Below are positions 6,966 through 13,589 of a DNA stretch of 38,580 nucleotides, piece after piece; position 1 is the stretch's first letter, and every line of letters begins with the position of its first letter. Both the position numbers and the translations under genes were made by a program. This DNA comes from Candidatus Sumerlaeota bacterium (GTDB lineage: Bacteria > Sumerlaeota > Sumerlaeia > MWCT01 > JAUWMI01). The notes beneath the pieces are model-generated. The model did not search any database and was not told the DNA's origin. It saw only the letters and a list, made by a program, of their open reading frames with translations. The stretch is taken from NCBI GenBank assembly GCA_030613245.1, contig JAUWMI010000042.1:1-38580 (forward strand), in the 5' to 3' direction.

Positions 6966-8229
6966 GAAGTGTTCCGGCAAGGTAATCGCTGACCAGTTTC
7001 TCGGGTGTCTCGGCCGCAGCGCCAACCACTACCTGGATGCCCTGTTCAGCAAACAATGCCTGGGCGCGCTGCCCTATGCCTCCGGTGATGATTATGTTTG
7101 CCCCCCGCTCCGCCAGCCACGGCGGCAGAAGGCCCGGTTGATGCATGGGAGCTTCGATGTCCTCGCGGTTGAGTATCTTCTTTTCCGTTGGGTCCACGTC
7201 GACGAGGGCGAAACGCTCGCAGTGTCCGAAATGCAAGGAAAGTTTCCCGTTCGCCAGGGGAATGGCAATTCTCATGTGTTTGTCCTCCTTATATCTCATG
7301 GTTTCCGTAGTTTTATCGACAACCTTCGTCTCATCCAAGGCCGCAATGGGATTGATGATGTTCCGCATGATTTCCGCTGTGGGGGTCGTGGCGTAGTGAT
7401 GAATAAAAGCTTGGCCGTTGTCACAGGCCTCGGCGATCTTTGGGTCCATGGGAATGGAGCCAAGATACGGTACGTTCATGTCCTCGGCGATGCGCTTGCC
7501 TCCGCCCGAACGCAGGATCTGAGTGACTTCACCGCACTTCGGGCAGGCGAAACCGCTCATGTTCTCCACCACCCCAAGCACCGGAACCTGGAGCTGCCGA
7601 CAAAACGTGATGGCCTTACGCACGTCCACCACCGCCACTTTCTGAGGTGTGGTGACGATCACCGCGCCGTCCAACTTGCCGATGAGTTGGCAGACGGAAA
7701 GCGGTTCATCACCCGTGCCCGGCGGGGAATCGATAATCAGGTAGTCCAGATCTCCCCAGGCCACGTCCTTGAGGAATTGCTTGATAACGCCCATCTTCAT
7801 TGGGCCCCGCCAGATCACGGCGTCATCCTGGCTGCGCAGGAGGAAACCCATGGACAGGACCTTCAGTCCACCCACTTCGATGGGGATCAGTTCGCCCTCT
7901 TGCCCGTGGACCGTCTCGCGTTCAAGGCCCAGCATAGTCGGAACGCTGGGGCCGTGGATATCAACATCCAGCAGTCCGACTTGCTTTCCTGACATCATTA
8001 GGGCGACGGCAAGGTTGACGGCCACCGTGCTTTTACCAACCCCTCCCTTGCCTGACAGCACGACCACTTTGTGCCGAATACGGCAAAGCCGGGATGCGAG
8101 CTTGCGGCGTTCCTCGAATTCTTGTTCGCTTTCGCCATCTCTGCGCTTGGATGCCGAGCAATCCGTGTCACCGCAGGTGTTACATGTGGCCTCGCCGTGG
8201 CGGGATTCTTTTCGTGCTTCTCGTTTCAT
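6937..8229 (-). CDS. Mrp/NBP35 ATPase fused to a DIMC domain (MrpORP type)
   Basis: Two domains in 430 residues. Residues about 1-300 are an Mrp/NBP35/ApbC ATPase, a carrier for [4Fe-4S] clusters: N-terminal CNTCGDTDC, P-loop GKGGVGKST (60-68), LLDVDIHGPSVP, IIDSPPGTGDE, and the conserved CPKC (229-232), where a bridging cluster binds between two monomers. Residues 319-430 are a DIMC domain (MRIAIPLANGKLSLHFGHCE, IITGGIGQRA). The same architecture is known from Desulfovibrio as MrpORP, linked to Fe-S biogenesis. Start at ATG 8227-8229; a TTG three codons upstream abuts the preceding remnant's stop. The interdomain linker contains a strong SD and ATG (7273-7290), so the DIMC domain is probably also made alone. 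The gene lies upstream of, and overlaps, the thioesterase. Confidence 0.92.
   Translation of the reverse strand: MKREARKESRHGEATCNTCGDTDCSASKRRDGESEQEFEERRKLASRLCRIRHKVVVLSGKGGVGKSTVAVNLAVALMMSGKQVGLLDVDIHGPSVPTMLGLERETVHGQEGELIPIEVGGLKVLSMGFLLRSQDDAVIWRGPMKMGVIKQFLKDVAWGDLDYLIIDSPPGTGDEPLSVCQLIGKLDGAVIVTTPQKVAVVDVRKAITFCRQLQVPVLGVVENMSGFACPKCGEVTQILRSGGGKRIAEDMNVPYLGSIPMDPKIAEACDNGQAFIHHYATTPTAEIMRNIINPIAALDETKVVDKTTETMRYKEDKHMRIAIPLANGKLSLHFGHCERFALVDVDPTEKKILNREDIEAPMHQPGLLPPWLAERGANIIITGGIGQRAQALFAEQGIQVVVGAAAETPEKLVSDYLAGTLHAGENVCDH
7273..7290 (-). promoter_or_regulatory. Internal ribosome binding site and start codon within the Mrp-DIMC gene
   Basis: Minus strand AAGGAGG (7284-7290), eight-base spacer ACAAACAC, then ATG (7273-7275), in frame with the DIMC domain. 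As a Shine-Dalgarno site it is better than the one serving the full-length gene. Confidence 0.7.
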
Positions 8230-8238
8230 ATGGCTCAA

Positions 8239-8431
8239 TTAACTCTCGCAAGCGGCTTTCAGATTATTGGCCACCAGGACAGCGCAATGCTCCACTTCAT
8301 CGGGTAACCCCCCAAGGCCTGAAGGACATGCTGCTGACGAATACGGACTGCGTCCTCAACACGTCGAACGACTCCGTCAAGCTGGTCTTGCCGGTTCCGC
8401 CCTTGCCGCCGATGACGACAATCTCCTTAAT
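8239..8431 (-). pseudogene. Fused remnant: MinD-type ATPase N-terminus joined to IscU/NifU scaffold C-terminus
   Basis: From 8431 one frame reads IKEIVVIGGKGGTGKTSLTE, the P-loop start of a ferredoxin-type MinD ATPase, but the expected ATG is ATT and the frame degenerates after about 24 codons and stops at 8297-8299. In a second frame, from about 8370, the DNA reads EDAVRIRQQHVLQALGG. After a run of six G it continues in the third frame as LPDEVEHCAVLVANNLKAAC to a TAA at 8239-8241. That tail matches the C-terminus of IscU/NifU-type Fe-S scaffolds (ALGGLP...HC..LA...L.AA). One more G in the run would join the two pieces. I infer a deletion that fused two former cluster genes, between the methyltransferase and Mrp-DIMC genes. 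Confidence 0.7.
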
Positions 8432-9137
8432 GCTTCCGTATTCCTCTTACGATAAATAAACTCGCCTCTTCAGGCTCACGGGTTTCAAATATATCCTCGC
8501 TTCGCACTCCCATGAAATATTCTGTTTGAACGTCAAAAAACTTCGCAATCGCCCTTTCAATCTCGTGCAGGTTTGTGTGTATTATTTTTCTCACGTAAGA
8601 GGCGGGGTTGCGGGCCTTTTCCTTGAAAAATGCCGACTCGGAGTTAAGCAACATGACGATGAGTTTGCCGGCCGGTCGGATCACATAGGCCGTTCTTTCC
8701 ACCGCCTTATTGTAGTCTTTAATGAACTGCAAAGAGGCTACATAGATCACCGCGTCGAAACAGGCTTCTGGAAAGTCCATATCCTCTGCACTCGCCTGGA
8801 TCGTTCTGATATGATCCGGAGCGCGCTCCAAGGCCTCCTGCGAAATATCCAGCCCGGTAACGACAAACCCACGTTTGCTCAAACCGGATTCGATAATTGC
8901 CGGACCGCAGCCAACGCTTAAGACATCCCTGCTTCCTTCCAAGTGTTGCAAGAGATAATCCAACTCTGCCTGGAAAACCTTCTGCCAGAATTCCGTCATG
9001 CAGGAGCGGAGGTACCTTTCCGTGTCATCGGACCTCTCTTTGGTGCCAATCCTCCCCGTGGCGGAATCCTCCATTGTACTGACGTCGGTATTCGCGGTTT
9101 TGCGCTTGTTGTTGATAATCACGTGTTTCTTCGTCAT
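8427..9137 (-). CDS. Class I SAM-dependent methyltransferase
   Basis: A 236-residue Rossmann-fold methyltransferase. Motif I is VLSVGCGPA (72-80), followed by VVTGLDIS with the acidic residue that binds the SAM ribose, IQASAEDMDFPEACFDAVIY (motifs II/III region) and the post-motif VIRPAGKLIVMLLN. The first 45 residues are polar and probably disordered. The substrate is unknown; methyltransferases of this kind recur next to DIMC/MinD clusters of anaerobes. ATG 9135-9137 with AGAGGG four bases upstream. The stop TAA (8427-8429) lies inside the ATTAAGGAG at which the downstream ATPase remnant begins, so the two genes once overlapped and were probably translationally coupled. Confidence 0.82.
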   Translation of the reverse strand: MTKKHVIINNKRKTANTDVSTMEDSATGRIGTKERSDDTERYLRSCMTEFWQKVFQAELDYLLQHLEGSRDVLSVGCGPAIIESGLSKRGFVVTGLDISQEALERAPDHIRTIQASAEDMDFPEACFDAVIYVASLQFIKDYNKAVERTAYVIRPAGKLIVMLLNSESAFFKEKARNPASYVRKIIHTNLHEIERAIAKFFDVQTEYFMGVRSEDIFETREPEEASLFIVRGIRKH

Positions 9138-9159
9138 CTGGCCCTCTCGGCATCCCTGA

Positions 9160-9327
9160 TTATTCCGGCTTCACAGGCCTGCTCTGGTGCAATCTGTCAT
9201 AGGCACGACAGAAGGGACACAGTCTTTCAATTTTCTTCATCCATACCGCATACCCGCTCTGAGGCCATTTTCGCCGGGCCATGCACAACGGGCAGCATAC
9301 ACACACCCATGCCAGGAAACGTTGCAT
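9160..9327 (-). CDS. Small two-CxxC protein, probable zinc binder
   Basis: A 55-residue protein with two CxxC pairs, CCPLC near residue 12 and CPFC near residue 37, separated by a basic aromatic stretch (RRKWPQSGYAVWMKKIER). The spacing suggests one zinc or Fe-S site. I do not recognise a named family. The ATG (9325-9327) has GGAG nine to ten bases upstream; an in-frame TTG six codons earlier is possible. It is 22 bases ahead of the methyltransferase and behind the DUF5320 gene, so it belongs to the same operon. Confidence 0.55.
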   Translation of the reverse strand: MQRFLAWVCVCCPLCMARRKWPQSGYAVWMKKIERLCPFCRAYDRLHQSRPVKPE

Positions 9328-9393
9328 CTCGCATCTTCTCCGCAAAAGGATTGGGAGAGTGGTTTTTCAGTGCCACTCCCCCATGAACCCCAC

Positions 9394-9789
9394 TCAGTCT
9401 TCTTTCTTCTCCTGGGTTTCCATCTCAGTGATGCGGGATTCGATCGCGCTGAGTTGCTCTTTGAGGAATTCCGCCTGGGCTTGCATGCCCTTTATCTCTT
9501 CTTCCACTGAGAGAGAGACTGGCGGAACACCTGGATAAGATGGAGGAGCATACCCGTAAGCGGCCGAGCTCGCAGGCCACGCACGCGTACGCCACCCCCC
9601 GCCACGGCCTCCTCCCCAGGTGCGGCCTCGGCCACCTCCCCAGGGAATACCACCACGGCCAACGCCCCGAAATGCCCCGGGATACCCATAAGCCGGCGAT
9701 CCCGTAGGCATGGGTACGGCACACAACCCGCGGCCTCCACCAGTCATCGGACCCATGCCCATTGGTCCAGTTCCATCCATACCTGGCAT
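9394..9789 (-). CDS. DUF5320 family Gly/Met-rich protein
   Basis: A 131-residue protein that opens with MPGMDGTGPMGMGPMTGGGR, the hallmark of DUF5320, continues with a long Gly/Arg/Trp-rich low-complexity middle, and ends in an amphipathic helix (SLSVEEEIKGMQAQAEFLKE onward) of the coiled-coil kind that closes these proteins. The family is common next to NifX/DIMC genes in anaerobes and its function is unknown; the Met/Gly-rich head may bind metal (inference). The start is ATG 9787-9789 with GGAG eight bases upstream; a longer frame exists but skips the family start. Confidence 0.82.
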   Translation of the reverse strand: MPGMDGTGPMGMGPMTGGGRGLCAVPMPTGSPAYGYPGAFRGVGRGGIPWGGGRGRTWGGGRGGGWRTRAWPASSAAYGYAPPSYPGVPPVSLSVEEEIKGMQAQAEFLKEQLSAIESRITEMETQEKKED

Positions 9790-9934
9790 TGTCCTCACTC
9801 CTTTCATATTTTTTTAGATGTATTTTGTTTCCGTTAATCAAATAATGTGACGCGGTACATTTCTGTTGCAGCTTTGCGTGTCAGCGAATTCTGCAAGATC
9901 TCCCAACGGTGAAATGCAATGATTTGACCTGCTC

Positions 9935-10177
9935 TTATGTCTCACATGGCGGCTGGTCGCAGCGCGTCTCGCGACCGCAGCACGGGCTGTTTTTATCACA
10001 CTCCGCTTGATGTGACCTGCTGGAACTCTGTGTGCCAACAGCCGGGAGCGAAAGAAGCCGTTGAAGGCTCGGTGAGTTACAGTGACGGCACTGAATCGCA
10101 TCCTCGTCCTGCTCAGATCGGATCAGCAGCTCTGTCACACCCCCACATTTCTGACAGCGATACTCGTATATTGGCAT
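9935..10177 (-). CDS. FmdB-type zinc ribbon protein with Cys-rich tail
   Basis: An 80-residue protein starting MPIYEYRCQKCGGVTELL and continuing CRHCNSPSLQRLLS, the FmdB/CxxC-CxxC zinc ribbon seen in many small putative regulatory proteins. The last 25 residues add four more Cys (CDKNSPCC, RCDQPPC), common in members near metal-cofactor genes. Start ATG 10175-10177, GAGGTGA seven bases upstream. It follows the DUF134 gene by 43 bases and precedes DUF5320, so it is probably co-transcribed from the palindrome-bearing promoter. Role unknown; a metal-sensing or metal-handling role is only an inference. Confidence 0.78.
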   Translation of the reverse strand: MPIYEYRCQKCGGVTELLIRSEQDEDAIQCRHCNSPSLQRLLSLPAVGTQSSSRSHQAECDKNSPCCGRETRCDQPPCET

Positions 10178-10220
10178 AGTGCTCTCACCTCATTGTTCAG
10201 AGAAGTCATCATAACAGTTA

Positions 10221-10757
10221 TCAGAATTGTCTTCCTCCACCTCCGCGGCCAAAGCCTCGGCCTTTGCCAAACCCCCGACCCGGGCCTCCAGCACCACCCG
10301 GACCACCCGGCCCGCCTGCGCCACCCCGGCCGCGTCCGCCGCCGCGTTCCTCTGGCGCCCGCTGAAAATTCGGACTTTCACATTGCGGACACGCCTGCGG
10401 ACGACCGGTACCGCGCGGCTCCGGCCACCCGTGCCCACAATCTGCACATAAAAACGTCCTCTTCTCAACCACTCGAACCACACCCCCTTCGATTCGAAGC
10501 GCTTTTCCCTGAAAAATCGCCTCAGCCACCTTGCGTCGGGCTGATTCCACAATCCGGCCAAACGTGGCGCGCGAAACCCCGAGACTCTCTCCGCTTTTCT
10601 CGTGATGGTTGCCCTCCAGGTCTGCCAATCGCAAAGCCTCTGCTTCGTCCAATGTCAAACACACCTCTTCCAGGAACCGCAGAGGAATCCCCTGCGGCTT
10701 GAGATACAAGCCAAGAGGCTGGCCAGCTATCCAACGGCATCGTTTTGGCCGAGGCAT
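10221..10757 (-). CDS. DUF134 (UPF0251) putative DNA-binding regulator with zinc ribbon and Gly-rich tail
   Basis: First gene of the cluster. MPRPKRCRWI and LTLDEAEALRLADLEG (35-50) are DUF134 signatures. The next segment GESLGVSRATFGRIVESARR (57-76) is a helix-turn-helix like sigma-70 region 4. A zinc ribbon follows (Cys 104, 107, 123, 126), then an extra 40-residue Gly/Arg-rich tail (139-178) beyond the usual family length. The family is regarded as DNA-binding; its position first in a DIMC/MinD cluster and the perfect palindrome over its promoter suggest autoregulation. I choose ATG 10755-10757 because it begins the conserved MPRP; AAGGAG lies 12 bases upstream. An upstream frame would start inside the operator region. 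Confidence 0.85.
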   Translation of the reverse strand: MPRPKRCRWIAGQPLGLYLKPQGIPLRFLEEVCLTLDEAEALRLADLEGNHHEKSGESLGVSRATFGRIVESARRKVAEAIFQGKALRIEGGVVRVVEKRTFLCADCGHGWPEPRGTGRPQACPQCESPNFQRAPEERGGGRGRGGAGGPGGPGGAGGPGRGFGKGRGFGRGGGGRQF

Positions 10758-10786
10758 TTTTTTTGAGCTCTCCTTGAGAATCTTAG

Positions 10787-10806
10787 TTATGAGCATATGC
10801 TCATAA
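10787..10806. promoter_or_regulatory. Perfect 20-bp palindrome, candidate operator of the ORP-like cluster
   Basis: TTATGAGCATATGCTCATAA equals its own reverse complement over all 20 bases. It lies 30 bases upstream of the DUF134 ATG and covers the predicted -10 element, the classic place for a repressor or autoregulator site. Confidence 0.7.
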
Positions 10807-10821
10807 GTCCGCCCATGTCAA
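10792..10821 (-). promoter_or_regulatory. Candidate promoter of the DUF134-led cluster
   Basis: Minus strand TTGACA (10816-10821), 18-base spacer, TATGCT (10792-10797). The -10 lies within the palindrome. The predicted transcript would start near 10785, about 28 bases before the ATG. Confidence 0.5.
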
Positions 10822-11432
10822 GATTTATCTCCATACCTGTCGTTCTCTAGCTAACTCTCGCAATTTCAATACTAAAGCGAGCAAATTATGTGCAGAGCGA
10901 CAAAAGGTGCGATAAATCCTCCACAGGCGGACAGGTCACAGCGCTATAAGGAAACCGAACTCCCGGACATCTTCATTGTCACTCTGGACTGAGCGCCGCG
11001 GCGCTGAAGAGTCTCCAGACCACGAGATTCTTCCCCGCCGTGGCGGGTCAGAATGACAGATTGGAGCACTCTGAACAGACAGCGATTGGGACTCCGGTGG
11101 AAAAGATACTCCTGGAAGAGGTTATTGGATGCCCTATGGGAATTGACGAGCAGTGGGTCATGGGATAAACTTCAATTCAAAAATATGGTCTTACTTCCGC
11201 GATATTCTATTTTTTTTGTGTGCGAAGATAAGATGGAGGGCACGTTTAAAACGTGCCCCTACAATTATTCCCACACGCCCTGCTTGGTGACATAATAGTC
11301 ATTTCTCTCGGTCTTCCCGAGAACCCGCCGTAAGCCCTCCAAAAAGTGTGCAACTCAGGGCGAGCCTTCTGAATCGCCGCGTAACTGTGGCATGAGCAAC
11401 ATGAGATATGGTGACGCAGATGGAGTAGTTGA
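10822..11432. other. Spacer between the divergent DUF134 cluster and the terminase genes
   Basis: No believable gene. It contains a short GC palindrome GCGCCGCGGCGC (near 10994), and a REP-like palindrome at 11238-11263. An 80-codon plus-strand frame at 11053-11295 has no recognisable content and runs through the palindrome. Confidence 0.5.
11238..11263. repeat. GTAG-type palindrome (REP-like)
   Basis: GGGCACGTTT/AAACGTGCCC palindrome followed by CTAC on the plus strand; same outer arms as the other elements, with an ACGTTT core. Confidence 0.65.
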
Positions 11433-11786
11433 ATGACCAGTCTAAAAGAAGTCAATGAGCGGTTTGACGCGCTGTGGGCCGAAGCGGAGCAATTCATCGA
11501 AGCCTACTTTCGCGCCCACAAAGAAGAGGTTAGTCATGCCGATGGCCGCACGCTCCTTATCCCCCAGATACCGGACATGCGCGAATTCAGCCTCCTCTGC
11601 ACTTGCCTCAAGCGCATACACGAAGGACGTAGACTTGCACAGACGGGTGAAACAGAGAATGGCGCTGACACAGCAGCAAATTCAAATCATTCGGAAATCG
11701 TCAACAAAGAAATTTCTCGGCTCCTTAGCCAGTTGCAAGAACGCAACGCTAAAGAAGAAGCTCCTCCGAATTCGCTGCCAGACTGA
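11433..11786 (+). CDS. Small protein upstream of terminase (possible small-terminase partner)
   Basis: A 117-residue acidic, helix-rich protein: MTSLKEVNERFDALWAEAEQ, then LLIPQIPDMREFSLLCTCLK and a Lys/Glu-rich end. I do not recognise a family. Its place just ahead of a terminase large subunit and its size suggest a DNA-packaging partner, but there is no diagnostic motif. It overlaps the terminase frame by 128 bases, more than usual, so either its true end or the terminase start may be misjudged. No clear SD precedes the ATG (11433). Confidence 0.5.
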   Translation: MTSLKEVNERFDALWAEAEQFIEAYFRAHKEEVSHADGRTLLIPQIPDMREFSLLCTCLKRIHEGRRLAQTGETENGADTAANSNHSEIVNKEISRLLSQLQERNAKEEAPPNSLPD

Positions 11787-13374
11787 CCTTGCGCTCTTCG
11801 CCCGCTACTTCTTTCCTCACCATTGCCGCCTTCCGTTTAGCCAGCTTCACCGCGATATCTTTCGTAACTATCGGGCACGGATGTGCGACAGCCTGCTGGA
11901 ACGTCAGGGCCAGAACTGGTCGGTGGCTGCCCCGCGCGGAAGCGCAAAGTCAACGCTCACCACGCTCATACTCCCCATCCACGACATCCTCTACCAGCTC
12001 GAGCGTTACATCGTCATCATTTCCGCTACCCTCAAGCAGGCCAAGCAGCGCCTGAAAAATCTCAAGGCCGAGCTACTGACTAACGAGCTCCTTCGCGAAG
12101 TCTACGGAAAGTTCCCTCACAAGAAGAAGGATTGGAGCGTAAAGAGCATTAATGCGAACGGGGTGCAGATTGACGTCTTCTCCGCAGGGACCGAACTGCG
12201 GGGCATCACGCATCACGAATTTCGCCCTACCAAGGTGATCCTGGATGACTGCGAAGATTCAGACGCTGTGGAAAGTGCAGAGCAACGCGAAAAGCTCCTG
12301 GCATGGTTTCAAGAGGTGATCGAGAACCTGGGCGATCGCTATACGCATCTCGATGTGATCGGCACGATTCTGCATCCTGAAAGTTTACTGGCTACACTGC
12401 TCAAGCGACCGGACTTTAATGGAAATATCTATCGCTCTATTATCCAGTTTTCCGAAAATACAGCTTTGTGGGGACACTGGCAGGCGCTCTACACGAACCT
12501 CGCAGATGCACAGCGCGCAACGACTGCACGCCTCTTCTTCAATGCACATCGCCAGGAAATGCTCAAAGGCACCAGCGTTCTCTGGCAGGCTAAAGAGGAC
12601 TACTACGAGCTCATATGCCAGATGACTACGCGCGGCAGACGTGCCTTTTTCAAAGAAAAACAGAACCAACCGTACCATCCCGAGTCGCGCATCTTCGATC
12701 CTGAGCACTTCAACTATTTTCGCATCGAGGGCGACAACATTGTCAGGGAATGCCGGGCACGAAGCGAGACTGCGGACGCCGGGGCAGCGCGGCAGCAGCA
12801 AGTCTCGCTCAATGATCTCACGATATTTGGATTTCTCGATTCAGCGCTGGGCAGCAGCCGCGGCAAGCGTCGCCAGAGTGGCGATTACGCTGCAATTGCC
12901 ACTGTAGGACGTGATCCACACGGGTATCTCTACGTCCTGGATCTCTGGGTCAAGCGGACGCCACCCACGAAGCAGATCGAACAGCTCTTTGAGTTGCATC
13001 AGCGCTGGCATTATCAGCTCTTTGGAATCGAGACGAATTGTTTTCAGAAATTGCTCTTGCTACCGCTGGAGGAAGAACGCAAGCGGCGCAAGCAGGCGGG
13101 TGAGCAATGGGATTTAGCGGTGCGAGAAGTAACGCATAAGCAGAATAAGGTTGAACGCATCATGAGGATCGAACCAGCGGTGGCAAACGGCTGGATTGTG
13201 TTCAATCGCCAGCTGCCCGCGCTGTTTTTCCAGCAGAGCGAAGAATTCCCTTGCGGTTCGCATGACGATGCCCTGGATGCACTGGAAGGTGCTATCTCGC
13301 TCTCTGCCCGCCGGCCAATTAACCACCAGGCCATGGGCACACGAAAGAGCTATAAGGCCCTACGGCATTTCTAG
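11659..13374 (+). CDS. Phage-type terminase large subunit (DNA-packaging ATPase/nuclease)
   Basis: Motor of phage or gene-transfer-agent DNA packaging. In 571 residues: an N-terminal ATPase with a Walker A-like APRGSAKST (91-99) and Walker B VILDDCEDSD (193-202), and a C-terminal RNase H-like nuclease with the first acidic residue in FGFLDSALG, then SGDYAAIATVGRD, and near the end GSHDDALDALEGA, the usual terminase signature. A start at ATG 11659-11661 (GGTGA eight bases upstream) gives a normal terminase N-terminus ending in LALFARYFFPHH; the longer open frame upstream overlaps the small gene and has no homology feel. No portal, capsid, protease or tail gene follows: the next genes are a secreted protein and a membrane glycosyltransferase. 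It is either a prophage relic or an isolated gene. Confidence 0.82.
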   Translation: MALTQQQIQIIRKSSTKKFLGSLASCKNATLKKKLLRIRCQTDLALFARYFFPHHCRLPFSQLHRDIFRNYRARMCDSLLERQGQNWSVAAPRGSAKSTLTTLILPIHDILYQLERYIVIISATLKQAKQRLKNLKAELLTNELLREVYGKFPHKKKDWSVKSINANGVQIDVFSAGTELRGITHHEFRPTKVILDDCEDSDAVESAEQREKLLAWFQEVIENLGDRYTHLDVIGTILHPESLLATLLKRPDFNGNIYRSIIQFSENTALWGHWQALYTNLADAQRATTARLFFNAHRQEMLKGTSVLWQAKEDYYELICQMTTRGRRAFFKEKQNQPYHPESRIFDPEHFNYFRIEGDNIVRECRARSETADAGAARQQQVSLNDLTIFGFLDSALGSSRGKRRQSGDYAAIATVGRDPHGYLYVLDLWVKRTPPTKQIEQLFELHQRWHYQLFGIETNCFQKLLLLPLEEERKRRKQAGEQWDLAVREVTHKQNKVERIMRIEPAVANGWIVFNRQLPALFFQQSEEFPCGSHDDALDALEGAISLSARRPINHQAMGTRKSYKALRHF

Positions 13375-13589
13375 CCCTCCCCACGCCTCGTCTTCACAAT
13401 GAATAGAATCCGCGCAGTTCGACTCATTCGGCACATCTTTTTCATCTGCTCCTTTGTTCATCACTTGACAAACCAGGCCGTGCGGATAACAATTCCCACA
13501 TTGAGCCAGTGCAAAAGGGTACCGAATGCTCAGGATATTTTCATGAGCAGAGGTAGATGTCCCTCCATATTTCTCAAGGAGCACAGCAC

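Noticed and set aside
6913-7992. 359-codon plus-strand open frame
   Set aside because: Shadow of the Mrp-DIMC gene on the other strand; no motifs, and the minus-strand product is unmistakable.
3041-10757. Nitrogen fixation locus, because of NifX/DIMC and NifH-like ATPases
   Set aside because: No nifHDKEN; ATPases are MinD type with ferredoxin inserts, and DIMC proteins are widespread outside nitrogenase systems.
11053-11295. 80-codon plus-strand frame before the terminase
   Set aside because: Passes through a REP-like palindrome, no family features, no SD.
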